NCBI GenBank assembly: GCA_015143295.1
Contig: CM026562.1
Coordinates: 6,362,639-6,426,638 of the forward strand
Reading direction: 5' to 3'
From: Tetracentron sinense
Taxonomy: Eukaryota; Streptophyta; Magnoliopsida; Trochodendrales; Trochodendraceae
Length of the DNA: 64,000 nucleotides
The position numbers and the translations under genes are program-made. Of this stretch, positions 45,301-56,959 are shown piece after piece. Position 1 is the first letter of the stretch, and each line of letters starts with the position of its first letter. The notes beneath the pieces are model-generated. The model searched no databases. It was not told the origin of the DNA and saw only the letters and a program-made list of their open reading frames with translations.

Positions 45301-46079
45301 GGTGAAATCAATGACTTTGATTCCAAGAGCTTGGAACACATGAGAACTTCGAGTTCTTTGTTAAGAAACACCGAAGGAGGGAAGATTTGATCTTCTCTTC
45401 AAGCTTGAGCAACTCCCTTAGCTTTCTCCTTCTTCTTCCTCTCAAAACTCTCTCAAAATAAGCCTCAAGGGTTTCTGAAACCCTAAGGCATGAACTGAGC
45501 CTTTTATAGGCAAAGAGTTTTGGTTAAAGACTTAAAAACCCTTAATGAAGAAAATTTGCGTATAACCGATTAATCGGTGGTCAAGACCGAGCGATCGGTT
45601 GTTTCGACCGAGAGATCGGTTGAAAACACCCCCTCTGGAATTTTTTCCCATACAAAATAGTTAACCAGTCGATAGCTACCAAACCACCGATCGAATCAGT
45701 GCTCCTCAGTTTTGCTGCAAAACCCTATTTTCATTACTTGGACCTTCTCCAATCTAATTCTAACACTTTTTATGCTTTAAACACACTCATTTAAGCCATA
45801 TAGACCTATGAACACATGTACACCATATATCCCAACATTTCCATTAGCATAAACCCACAAGTTCACAAGACTACACTTGAACACTATTCACACACTATTC
45901 ACTACTTAGTGAAATAAGTATTCGGGATTCTACACTATTTTTCCACTTTTTGATCACTTAGACACTTTAGATTCTCCACAATGCTTAGACACAACAAAAC
46001 ACGCATAAAGACATGACAAAAGACTATTATATCCTTATAAATTGAATTAAAGGCATGAAAGAAGGTTCGGGTATTTACA
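42362..46079 (-). mobile_element. Solo LTR of chromovirus-type gypsy, split by a nested solo LTR
   Basis: Minus-strand ends TGTAAATACCCGAACC (46079) and GGGTCGTTACA (42362). Without the nested LTR (44227-45934 plus one CTATT) it is about 2.0 kb and matches the LTR at 46335-48387 along its length (AGACCGGTCNAGGTCCCTC, TTCCTCGGTGAAGAGAT). A four-base ATAT lies on both sides. GCGATCGATTG-type palindromes lie at 44010-44215. Confidence 0.7.
44227..45934 (-). mobile_element. Solo LTR, 1708 bp, nested in another LTR
   Basis: Plus-strand ends TGTCGCGACCC and GGGATTCTACA, with target duplication CTATT at 44222-44226 and 45935-45939. Removing it restores the alignment of the host LTR with 48240-48387 (CTATTTTTCCACTTTTT). 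It is related in end structure to its host LTR and carries ACCGAGCGATCGGTT palindromes at 45545-45700. No internal domain. Confidence 0.8.
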
Positions 46080-46334
46080 ATATCAGTTTGTGTACTCCAT
46101 GTGAGTGTTGATTGGCATGGGCCAAAGCCGTCGAGGATAGAGATCGATCTTCGAAGATCGTGGTTGGAAACTTTGAGAAGCGTTGGCTGGTGAGGAACCA
46201 GAGCTATTGTTGCAGGGATTGAACGAGGAGTTCATGGACTTTAAGACGAAGAATCTGTACCGAGGAACAGTGTTTGGTGTCTGGTTGGGTAAGATTCGAG
46301 TCTTGTACTTGATAATAATTCTCATAATGGATTT
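46080..46334. other. 255-bp spacer between two gypsy LTRs
   Basis: Unlike its surroundings it has balanced composition and a coding look (plus strand ELLLQGLNEEFMDFKTKNLY), but no protein was recognised. It could be old gene-derived sequence into which the LTR elements inserted. Confidence 0.35.
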
Positions 46335-48387
46335 TGTAATGACCCCAAATCCCACCTTGACCAAAATGGGACCTTGAGTCGCCATATTTTTTAAACCTGC
46401 TTAAATCCCATGACATATAGGACATACCAACACGAGTCACTAAAACTGAGAATAATAAATTTTCGATATAGATAAAACCAAATCATCCTACACAAGTTTG
46501 ACCCATATGAACATAACCCACCATAACTAGAATCTAACAAAGTATAAGATTCTAAGTAACATTATCCTAAGCAACATAAGTCTATTACAAATTCCTTAAA
46601 TGTAAAATAAGAAACCTATTAATAAGGAGACCGGTCAAGGTCCCTCTCTTCCTCGGTGAAGAGATTACTTTCTTCCTCTTCTCCATACACTTTTCTATCT
46701 AAGGTTCTGCTATCGGCTCCGGCTCTAGACCTGCCGACAATAACAGGTTGACTAAGTATTGAAAACACTTAGCGGATAAAAATCTAACCAACCACATGAT
46801 ATCATTAGAACATATTCAATAACATAATTATTTCATAAACATATAATCAGAGTGCGTAAAAACATGCGAAACATATCATATTTTCATCTTGACTCATGTG
46901 GACTTGTGAGCGTGAGAGACTTTTAGACTTGATCTTACATGATGCATGTTCTAATGAGCTTGCGAGATATTTCTTATGAGATTTCATGTCCTTTCCACTG
47001 ACCAATACTTATGAGCTTGTGAGATATTCGAGCCATGCATGCATGCTTGTGAGACATGCAAACTCATGAGACTTAAAGACTTACCATGCTAGTAAATGTG
47101 TGCTTGAGTGTCGCAATTGACATTCGAGTAGGTCATCCCTTAGGTTCCGATCTCCAATAATGAAAACTCTACCACAACGTCCTATACCGAATGATAAGAG
47201 AATTCCCGGTCTGGAAGACTTCCCTCAAAGTTTTGGCTTACCTGAATACTAACCACCATTCAATATAAATAGGGCATAGTTTAACATGAGAAATATAATT
47301 AACATTTTAGCATAGTTTAACATAAGAGTTATAGCCAACATTCTTAGCATAATACATTCATTTTCATAATACATTACTTAACATTAAACTCATTTCATTT
47401 CCATTCATACATAAAAATAAGCATCCTTCCACCAATTCATAAACCACATCCTCCATTCTAAGCATATATCACCATAGACATACATCCCAATCTCATAACT
47501 ATTCATTCGAACTCAATCCATCATCATATCTCTTCCGTCATTTCCAACAATTCAACAAATAACTAACCAATAAGTTTAAACCATCATTTTCCAACATCTT
47601 AAACACGTGCCAAAATCCTCATTTCATGAGTAGAAACTCTCATTTATCATTATATATCAATTTCCATGAAAATCATGTAAGAAAACTCTTAATAAAACAT
47701 ACTTAAGCATAGAGATTACATAATGGAGTTATGTTAGAAGGCATAATGACCTTTGTGATCGTTCCCTTCGACCCAAAACGCTAGAGAAGGCTCTTCAAGG
47801 CTTTGGGGGTGATTCTCCAAGCTTTAATCTCCTTCTTCAAGCTAGAACTTCCCTTTTTGATCAATTCCCCTTTGAAACACTATGTTTTCTCTCTGATTTT
47901 TGCCAAATTAGGTTTAGAAAAGTTAGAACCTTGAAGCCCTCGAAATAGAACCTCTATTTTTAGCCTAGGGTTTTAAAACTTTGATTTCCACAACTCTTAA
48001 AAAAATCATGTGCAAGACTGCAATCAATCGCCCGCACACTGCGATTGATCACAGATCTCCAGGTGCGATCGATCGCACATTTGGTGATCTATGGCATAAC
48101 ACACCGAAGAAATCCTTAAATTTTGACTGAGTGCAATCAATCATAAGTACCCTGCGATCGATCGCAACCAGAACAGAGATTTTTCCCAGTTTTAGACTGA
48201 GTGTGATCGATCATAGGTCTCATGCGATCGGTCGCCTGCTCTATTTTTCCACTTTTTATCCACTTAGGCCTTCTAAACACACCACACCGCTTAGCCATAA
48301 ATTAAAACATGCATATTAACATAAGAAAAGACCATTCTACTCTTATTAATTGTCTTAATGGCATGAAAGAAAGTTTGGTTATCTACA
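46335..48387 (-). mobile_element. 3' LTR of a chromovirus-type gypsy element, 2053 bp
   Basis: On the minus strand it starts TGTAGATAACC right after a purine tract (AAGGGGGGAGGA, 48399-48388) and ends GGGGTCATTACA at 46335. It is contiguous with the integrase and chromodomain region at 48388-50330. It has GCGATCGATCGC palindromes at 48015-48235. Confidence 0.8.
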
Positions 48388-50330
48388 TCCTCCCCCCTTA
48401 TGAGAATTTCTTCCTCGAAATTTAAGTTCCTTATTCGAATAGGTGATGACAATTTTCGAGGACTTCAACTTCCCTTTCCCATATAGCTTCCTCCTTGAAG
48501 TGATGCTCTCATTGCAAGAGCACAAGATGAATTACCTTAGTATACAGGACTTGCTCTTTTTGATCTAGGATTTGAGCCGGTTGCTCAACAAGAGTCAAAT
48601 TTTCTCGGACTTCCAATGGATCTAAATCAATGACGTGCGAATGATCTAAAATGTACTTCTTCAACATGGAGATGTGAAAGGCATTATGCATACTTGCCAT
48701 GTGAGATGGCAAGGTGACCCAATAAGCAACTTTCCCAACCCGAGTGATGATCTCAAAATGACCCACATATCTCAGGCTGAGCTTGCCTTGCTTACCGAAC
48801 CTCATTACGCTCTTTGTAGGAGAGATCTTGAAAAACACAAAATCTCTAACTCGGAATTCAAGATCCCTCCTACGAGTATCGGCATAACTCTTCTGCCTAC
48901 TCTAAGCCGTTTTCAATATCTCTTTGATCAATTGGACTCGATCCACGGTCTCACCAACGATCTTGAAACCCAGAAGTTTCCTCTCACCAACTTCATCCCA
49001 ACACAGCGGTGGACGAAAACTTCTCCCATAGAGTGTCTCAAACGGTGCCATCTGAATGTTGGCTTGATAGCTATTATTGTAGGCAAATTCAACCAACGGC
49101 ATGTGATCATCCCAACTACCCCGGAAGTCTAACATGCAAGCTCGTAGTATTTTTTCTATGATCTTGTTCACCCTCTTAGTTTGCCCATCTGTTTGCGGAT
49201 GAAACGCTGTATTGAAATCTAACCGGGAACTCATGGTCAGTTGAAAACTCTTCTAGAACCTGGAAATAAATCTCGGGTCTCGATCAGATACAATGCTGAC
49301 TGACACTCCATGCAAATAGACTATCTCCTTGATGTACAGATTCGCAAGTCGGTTGCGATTGTACGTGGTCTAATATGGAAGGAAATGAGTTGACTTGGTG
49401 AACTTGTCAACTATGACCCAAATAACATCAAAGTTTTTTGTTGTCCTTGGCAAACCAACAATAAAGTTCATTGAGGTATTTTCTCACTTCCACTCGGTAA
49501 TAGGAAGTGACTGAAGAAGTCCCGTCGGTCTCCTGTGTTCGGCTTTTACTTGCTGACAAACCAAACACTTGGATACATAGGTAGTCACATCATTTTTCAT
49601 ACATTTCCACCATAAATATTTCTTGATGTTCGGTACATCTTGGTACCTCCTATATGGATAATGTACTTAGACTTGTGTGCTTCGTCTAGAATCTCTCTTT
49701 TCAATTCTTCATTAGCCGGAACACAAAGTCTATCCTTGAAGGAGATCCCACAATTTCTCTAGGAGAAGTCCTCAAACCCATTACTAATCGAATTGTTCAT
49801 AGCTGCGTCCAGCTCTTCATCCTCCTACTGCGGGTCTTTAATCATATCCAAGATGGTTGGCCTAACCATGATGTTAGCCACCAAGGCTCCAGATGCTCCA
49901 ACACTGAAACCCATGTCAAGGTTAGACACATCTTCAAGTAACTTTTATTCTTGGATCATCAAATGAGCCAAGAATCCCATAGGTATTCGGCTTAGCGCAT
50001 CCGCCACCACATTTGCTTTCCCCGAGTGGTATTAGATAGAACAATCATAATCCTTAAGGAACTTCATCCAGAGGCGTTGCCTCAAATTCAGCTCCTTCTG
50101 CAAGAACAAATACTTCAGTCTCTTGTGATCGCTGAATACTTCAAACTACTCATCGTACAAGTAATGTCTCTAGATTTTTAGAGCGAAAACAATTGCTGCC
50201 AACTCTAAGTCATGGGTAGGGTAGCTCTTCTCATGGTCTTTCAATTGTCAGGAAGCATAGGCAATCACCTTCTCGTATGACATAAGAGCACAACCTAATT
50301 CAATGAGTGAGGTGTCATTGTACACCATAA
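48388..50330 (-). pseudogene. Chromovirus (Tekay/Del-like) RNase H-integrase-chromodomain, 5'-truncated
   Basis: From about 50325 downward the minus strand reads an RNase H (CALMSYEKVIAYAS, LKDHEKSYPTHDLELAA, GKANVVADALSR), then integrase (FNTAFHPQTDGQT, LVEFAYNNSYQA, APFETLYGR) and a chromodomain-like tail (KEEAIWE, then ENCHHLF). Many stops interrupt it. Reverse transcriptase, protease, gag and the 5' LTR are missing, so the element was truncated near 50330. It is followed directly by its purine tract and 3' LTR. Confidence 0.85.
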
Positions 50331-51555
50331 AACCTCGCTACCTACAGTCAAGATGGAAGAGATAAGATTAGTATTATATAATTACAATCTATGCAAAAAT
50401 AAACTTTATTAAAATTTTGTTTTAAATTCCTTGTACTTTTATCAGTAGAATTATATTATTTATCAGATATTTATCGATACAGATAGATGATAGATTTATA
50501 TTTGAATTTGTATCCAATTATAAAAGAAAGTAAAAGTACTATTCAAATTCGCTCCACTAAATTCATGTTCAAATAGTTATTAGAGCAAATGAACTCAGAT
50601 ACGGATAATATCTGTTGACACAGATCCAAGAGTTCCATGTTTTTGCTCAAATTCTCTAACCTAGTCCAAGAGCTTGACAAATCCAACCAAGTATTTTTAG
50701 TATAGTCCCATAAATCTTCATGTGTATATTAGATGAAAATCTCGGGTAGTTGAGGCACTTTACAGGGTAGTTAAGGCACATTTGATTGTTTCAATTCAAG
50801 ACATATGACATTCCAAAAATCGGTTTAGTAAGAGGATCCTACCACCTATTTTATCAACAATTGTCATATCTTTTTTGATGGTATAAAATGAATACAATAC
50901 TCATATTATCACAGGAACAATCAAAGGAGATCCTCTGTGACCTCCTTAACGCAAAATATCCACCAATTTAGTGAGTTCCATGAAGATCGTAGGTTTGATT
51001 GCCACAAAATTTGAAGCTTTGTTGAATTGGTTGATGTCGCTAATGTTAAAGTGTTCCTTAATGGAAGCAACATCTTTCCATCTATATGTGTTTTTGAATG
51101 CACAAAGAAGTCGCAAGAAAATTCAGAATAATCCCCACACTAAGATTTATGTGAAAACCCTTTTAAAAATGAGAAAACCACATGTCACTACCTAAACAAC
51201 TCCTAAGGAAAAATAAGATATACAATGCTTTAGGATCTAGCAATAAGAAAAATAAGAAATACAGAGTTACATTCAACGGAAATATTTTTTTTAAAAAAAT
51301 ATTTTTCTCTCCTAAAAATTGTAGACAAAGTCACCAAAGCACCTTTGAAGTAAACTAATCTTCAATCAATCTGAAAAGTTTGAAACTCACTTCTTAAAAT
51401 TGAGAAAGATAAAATTAGGTCATATTAGTTTCCCTATAACTTTCTTGAACCTCAAAAATTTTAGTGAAAAAGATTTTTTTTTTTTTTTATGTCTTCAAAT
51501 CTCGAAATTAAATGTATCCACACACACACACACATATATATATAGAGAGAGAGAG
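50331..51555. other. Intergenic stretch with one coding-like fragment
   Basis: AT-rich. On the minus strand 51098-50946 an open run (FKNTYRWKDVASIKEHFNIS) looks like an exon end, but no family was recognised and no splice sites were secured. Nothing else seen. Confidence 0.25.
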
Positions 51556-51964
51556 CAACATTCTAATGAGTTATGCTCATTAAAGCCTTTAATCAGTGGT
51601 CTCTAATAACGGGACACGTGGCAAGTTGCTCTAAAATCCAACCGTGGATGTCAATATGGGTCTACCAAGAGACGTGGCAAAACATCAGCTCGATCAAACA
51701 TTTATAGACCATCCAATTGAATATGAGAAGATTAGCTATTTCTATAACCTAGATAAGGTCTAGTGAACCCAATGGGGTTAATGCTGATAAACTATGGTCT
51801 AATCAAACGGTCTAAACATGTCCGATCAGACTGCTTTTCTGACACGTCTTTCAATGGACCCACCTCAACATCCAACCGTTGGAATTAAAAAAATTCCTAC
51901 ATGTCATCTTTCTAGAGGGACCGCTCATTAAAAGATTTTATGAGCATGACTCATTAGTATCCTT
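51556..51964. mobile_element. TIR element (MITE) of about 410 bp flanked by TA runs
   Basis: Left CTAATGAGTTATGCTCATTA pairs with right (reverse complement) CTAATGAGTCATGCTCATAA. Pairing goes on for over 100 bp (CACGTGGCAAG, ATCCAACCGTGGATGT against ATCCAACGGTTGGATGT...). TA repeats on both sides hide any TA duplication. Confidence 0.65.
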
Positions 51965-51974
51965 CCCTATATAT

Positions 51975-52480
51975 ATATATATTTACTATATATAAAGAGG
52001 AATGCCCATGATCAAAACGTTGATTGAAATTTTATTAACTCCAAAACTACCCCTTCCCTATTTTAAAAGCTTCATTGAATTTTTGTAATTCCAAAACTGT
52101 CCTTACAAATATGAATTAAATTTTAGTTAATTACAATACTACCTTTACACATATAGGTTGAATATTAGTTAATTTCAAAATTTTCCTTACACATATGGGT
52201 TCAATTTTAGTTAATTCCAAAATTTCCCTTACACATATGGGTTCAAAATGTTCCCAAAACGTCGATTCAAGTTTTATTAATTCCAAAACTATCATTTCCT
52301 TGGGTCAAAGGTTGATTAAATTTTAGTTAATTCCAAAAATGCCCTTACACATATGGGTTGAATTTTAATTAATTCCAAAACTACTGTTACACATATGGGT
52401 TGCATTTTGTTAATTCCAAAACTGCCCTCGCATATGGGTTCAAAACGTTGACTAAATTTTACTTAATCCCAAAACTATCA
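51975..52480. repeat. AT-rich tandem array, units of about 50-53 bp
   Basis: Nine or ten diverged units of TTTAGTTAATTCCAAAACT, then GCCCTTACACATATGGGTT. It is preceded by TTTACTATATATAAAGAGGA, which resembles a Helitron 5' end, so the array may sit inside a Helitron whose 3' end was not found. Confidence 0.65.
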
Positions 52481-53011
52481 TTTACTTTAGCTTTTATTAA
52501 TGTAGATGACTTTTTCATCAAAAAAAGAAACTTGTATGTACTTAATTATAATGTCAATATATTAATTTTATTATTGGTGGTTAATTTAATAATTAGTGTG
52601 TCCTAAATATTCATGTAAAAATGTTAATTAATTAAAAAACTTATTAACATTTTAAAAAAATTACCTTAAAAATTTGTTGATGTTCAATTCAATTTATATT
52701 TAAAGTATAAGTTGTTATTAAAGGTGGCTTGATTGTTTTATAAATAATTAGTGAGTCCCATATAGAAGATAAAATATATTACTATATAAATTTTAAAGAA
52801 AACTACTTTAAAAAGTTTTGGTGTTTGCTTTAATTTAAGTTGTATAAGCTTTTTGGTAAGTTTCATACGACGTATCAAGATTTAACATCATTTCTTACGA
52901 AGATAAGTATTATCTATAGTAGTAGATCCTATTGTGATATTTATTAAACTTTTGGTTGATATTTATTTCAAGTTGAATTATAATTTTTTTTTCTAAGCTC
53001 AATTGAAGGAG
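52481..53011. other. AT-rich intergenic stretch
   Basis: No gene or paired repeat seen. Confidence 0.35.
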
Positions 53012-53019
53012 TTATTAAA

Positions 53020-53709
53020 GGGTGCTGCTATGAGCACACCAATATTTACTGTCTAGACACAAAATATATCATTTACTAATTGCACACCATTAATATATAA
53101 CAAATTATATATGCAAACTAAGTGGTTAAAAAATACTTATAAATTTTCTAATTATACACAATTTCTAAACTTAAAACTATAAAACATGATAATTCATTAC
53201 TCTTTCGTGGACTCAAACCTAGCTGGAAGGTCCAATAAATTGGTATCAAAGGAATTATACACAGTTCCTTATAAATTGCACCCCTATTGCTGTGGGTTAA
53301 AGATCTTGCAACAAAAGATCATGGAAAACTAAACGTTGAATATGGTATAGACGAAAAAGTTATAGTAGTTCATGCAATCGACCTAAAAAAATTATATAGA
53401 TCATACAAATCATGAAAGACAAACTCAAATTTGAAATATATATATATATAATAAGGAGAGAGACAAGAATTGAAGAACAATGAATAACCTAAGATTTAAG
53501 GTTATTAAAATGAAGAAAAACTTATAATAGTTCGTGTTTCTAAACTCATCGGCTCTATGAAGGTAGAGTCAAAGGATCTTACGGTTATAAGAAGTTTTTA
53601 GAATATGGTTTAGGGGTATGGGTGCTCATAGACAAAACATTATTTACAAAAATTGTTTTTTAAAATGGTGTCCAATCAGTAAAATATTGGTGTGCTCTTA
53701 GTAGAACCC
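53020..53709. mobile_element. hAT-like non-autonomous element, 690 bp
   Basis: Ends GGGTGCTGCTATGAGCACAC and (reverse complement) GGGTTCTACTAAGAGCACAC, then CAATATTTTACTG in both. A perfect 8-bp duplication TTATTAAA flanks it (53012-53019 and 53710-53717). An 8-bp duplication points to the hAT superfamily. No transposase. Confidence 0.75.
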
Positions 53710-53899
53710 TTATTAAAATATGATTTAAATTTCTTTCCCTATATAAATTAGTATTATCTAAAGTAATGACTCCTATTTAATGTTTTAATTACTAGAATGG
53801 ACATATAAAATTATATAATGTGAACTAAATAATACTACATATTTTTAAAATATACTTACTTTTAATAGTAGAAAGAATATTATACGGCTATTCATATTG

Positions 53900-55186
53900 G
53901 ATTATAAAGGTGTGTCTCACCCCAGTAACAAGGAAAAAAAAAGTTGACTTGTATGAAAAATTCCGGTGAACCCCAAAAAATACTTTTTAGGTTGAGAACT
54001 CACAAACAAAGGAGGGTGGCTAGGTCTTCCTAAGGCCTATCTAATCAATTTTAAATTATGTAATTAAATAAGAAAAGATAAACACAAACCAAAACACAAA
54101 GAGTTTTTACTTGGAAACTCTTTCAGGAAAAATCACGGTTGCTCGTCCAACAAAACAGATATAACTAAGAGTAAATTAAGCAAATATTTACAAGACTCAA
54201 ACTGTACTCAACCGGACTCGACACGATGATCCTTCAGTACTCAATCCTCCACGCCTCGATAAACAATCACTAACTCGCAAGTCTTTCAACCTACCGCAAC
54301 AACCTGTGCTTCTCTTAGAACTCTACGACCATGATCTCTTGATCGATCCCCATCAATGATGACTCCGGATTCCTCCGACCAAAATAACCACGATTCTCCT
54401 TGGATCGATCTCCCTCAACAAAGGCTTCGGATTACTGCGTCTAAATGTTCTTACAAAATAACAGGTTGATAGCTTAGTCAAACAATCAATCTAAAGTGAT
54501 TGCACAATATTGGAATTCAAGCAAACAAGGATAATCAATATAAAATTAAGCTTGCATCTCTAGAGATGAGGGGAGGAGAAGAATAAGATCTCAACCAAAG
54601 AGGATGGAAAACCATAAAGCTCTTAAAAGCAATCTCAATTTAAAAACCTAATTAGTTTATAGAAGAATTAGGTTAAATAGAAAAGCCAAAAATAAGAGTT
54701 TAAAGTTATTGGAAGAGTTAAAAACGTGTTTAAAACACTATTTGCATGGTTACTTTCACTCCCGAGCGGGGGCGTTTGAGCGGCTATTATTCCTTGGTTA
54801 CTATTCAATCCTGAGAGGGGGGTGTTCGAACGCCCGACTAACTATTCATCAGGTACAATTAATTGACACTATTCAATGCACTATCCACAACATTGCATGT
54901 AAACCATTTTTAGAGCATTTTGACAAGATGCTTGATTTAAGGAACAAGCCACTAGTCTCCTAAGGTAAGAGAGATTATTCTAAGTCAAATCCACTTAAGG
55001 AATAACTAAGTATCTAGGTCACAATATCAGAAGGATCTTCAGTTGTTTTTCTTTAGTCTTCATCTTAACGATCAAGACTTGCTTGACAACTAGGACACAA
55101 AACACACAATTTGATTAAGTTTTGACAACGGAATCAACCAATACCAAATATGGACCTTACAATTAAATAGCATCAACGCCTATAGT
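53900..55186. mobile_element. LTR-like sequence, ends unresolved
   Basis: Segments such as GAGTTTTTACTTGGAAACTC, TTGATCGATCCCC / TTGGATCGATCTCCCTC (duplicated 54345-54410) and GTTCGAACGCCCG with GAGCGGGGGCGTTTGAGCGG (54750-54840) resemble plant LTRs. No terminal repeats or target duplication found. Confidence 0.4.
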
Positions 55187-55191
55187 ATGTG

Positions 55192-56668
55192 TGATCGGTG
55201 CTAATTGTTACACATTTAAGCACCTCAAACTTAACTTGTTAGTTTTTTAGAGTTATATTTTAAACTGTTTTACGGTACTTGGTTGTTTTTATCATTTTCA
55301 GGTTCATGCGAGGAAAAAAAGATAAAATTGAAGATTTATAAGTTTTGAAGACTAATAAGGATCTCATATAGAAGAAGAAAAGAGCAAAATCGCATAAATC
55401 AACCTTGATGGATCGATTGGTCAAAACCGTCTTTCTATCAATAGAGGAGTATTTTAGTTATTTGTCTTAATCCAAAATTTATTAAACTTTTTTGGTAGAT
55501 TCTAGATGACCTAAAGTAGCTATGTTTCAAATTTCGGGTTAATCTAATTAAAATTGAGCTCTCTAGAATTATTCAAAGTTCAGTGGCAAAACTGTAAATA
55601 AAATAAATAGTATTGTGTGAATAGTGTTGCATGATTAGTGTTTTAACACTTTTAAACACTTTCCAACTCTATTATTGCTTACATAAGTGAGGATTTGATC
55701 CTCATTCAACCCTAAGAGAGTTTAGAGAGAGAAAAAAAAGAGTTGGACCTCAATTAGAACTCCTAAATTAACAAGGACTCTATCATTTTCTCTTTCTCTA
55801 TAAATAGGAGAACCCTTGGCCATAATCATGATGTAGAGATTTTGAGATTTGAAGAAGAGAAGCTCTGAAGATCAATGAAGTCAAAAGGATGAGTTCTTCA
55901 TTTTTGTTTATGAAGATGACCTCGTGATGAACTAACTTTCTATTCTAGGGTTTCGATGAAACCCTAGCCAAATAACTGTCTTTTATTTTGTTTTTATTTT
56001 ACATTTCCTATTTGTATGACATTAATTGCATAATGAGAGAGTTGTTTTAACAACCAGATTTATTGGATTTAAATTTGATTTCAATGAAATTTATATCCTT
56101 GTCTTAGGTGTTAGGAAATTGAAATTGAATCCACTTGTGTTAATTTTCGTTAGAATTTTAATATAACTTTTATGCAATGGTTTTAATATATCAAGAGAAT
56201 AAATCCTAAGATATTTTATGCCAAGGGAAGGTGAGTGATCATATTACCCTAGTTTAATATATATACTCGTGCATATCGAAGATACGATATGCCCAAGATT
56301 TGATCTCTTGTATTTTTCTTGATCAGTTGAGAGGGGACGTGTCATCACTTTCGCTATAATGTTTGCAATTTGAGAAGTTTGAATAAAATCAAAGTAAGAT
56401 TAGTTATGAAGCTAGTGGTGGATTCAAATACCCTGAATTTTCTCAACCGATATATAACCAAAAGATCTTAGTAATTAGGTTAAATAAAATCTGATAGTTT
56501 AATTAGGTTAAAATCAATCAAAGCAATTAATCTTGTTACTCATTAGTTTAGAATTCATTTTGATAAAAGGCAATAAAATCAGTGCAGTCCTCAGAGGTTC
56601 GACGCCCTTACTAGTACTATTCTATGGAATTATTACTATAAGGAATAATTTAAATTGCGTAACAACCA
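55192..56668 (+). mobile_element. Probable gypsy solo LTR, 1477 bp
   Basis: Starts TGATCGGTGCTAATTG and ends CGTAACAACCA. The flanks ATGTG (55187-55191) and ATGTA (56669-56673) differ by one base. GGTTCGACGCCCTTACTAGT near its end and GTTTTTATCATTTTCAGG near its start are typical of Athila/Tat-type LTRs. No internal domain. Confidence 0.5.
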
Positions 56669-56673
56669 ATGTA

Positions 56674-56959
56674 TTGGTAGTAATTATCAGTTAGTGGATA
56701 GTAACATGAATTGGAACTCTTACAAGACATCGCTCATTGGAATATTCCACAACCTCTCATATAAGTGAGGCACACCCTATTATTGGAGCAAACAACAGGG
56801 TGTGATAGAGGACCTCATACAACATCATTTTTTGCTATCCAATAATTAATTAACCATGTCTAAAACAGATATTAACCCTGCTAACCAACCAGTGAGTGGG
56901 AAAAAAAAAAAGTAAAAAAAGAAAAGGTTTTTTTTTTTAATCTCAAATTGTAATCCTCT
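56674..56959. other. Intergenic stretch
   Basis: No gene seen. Confidence 0.3.

Noticed and set aside
53900..56775. A large TIR element with GGTGTGTCTCAC / GTGAGGCACACC ends
   Set aside because: Only about 12 bases pair, no target duplication was found, and an independent solo LTR explains part of the interval.
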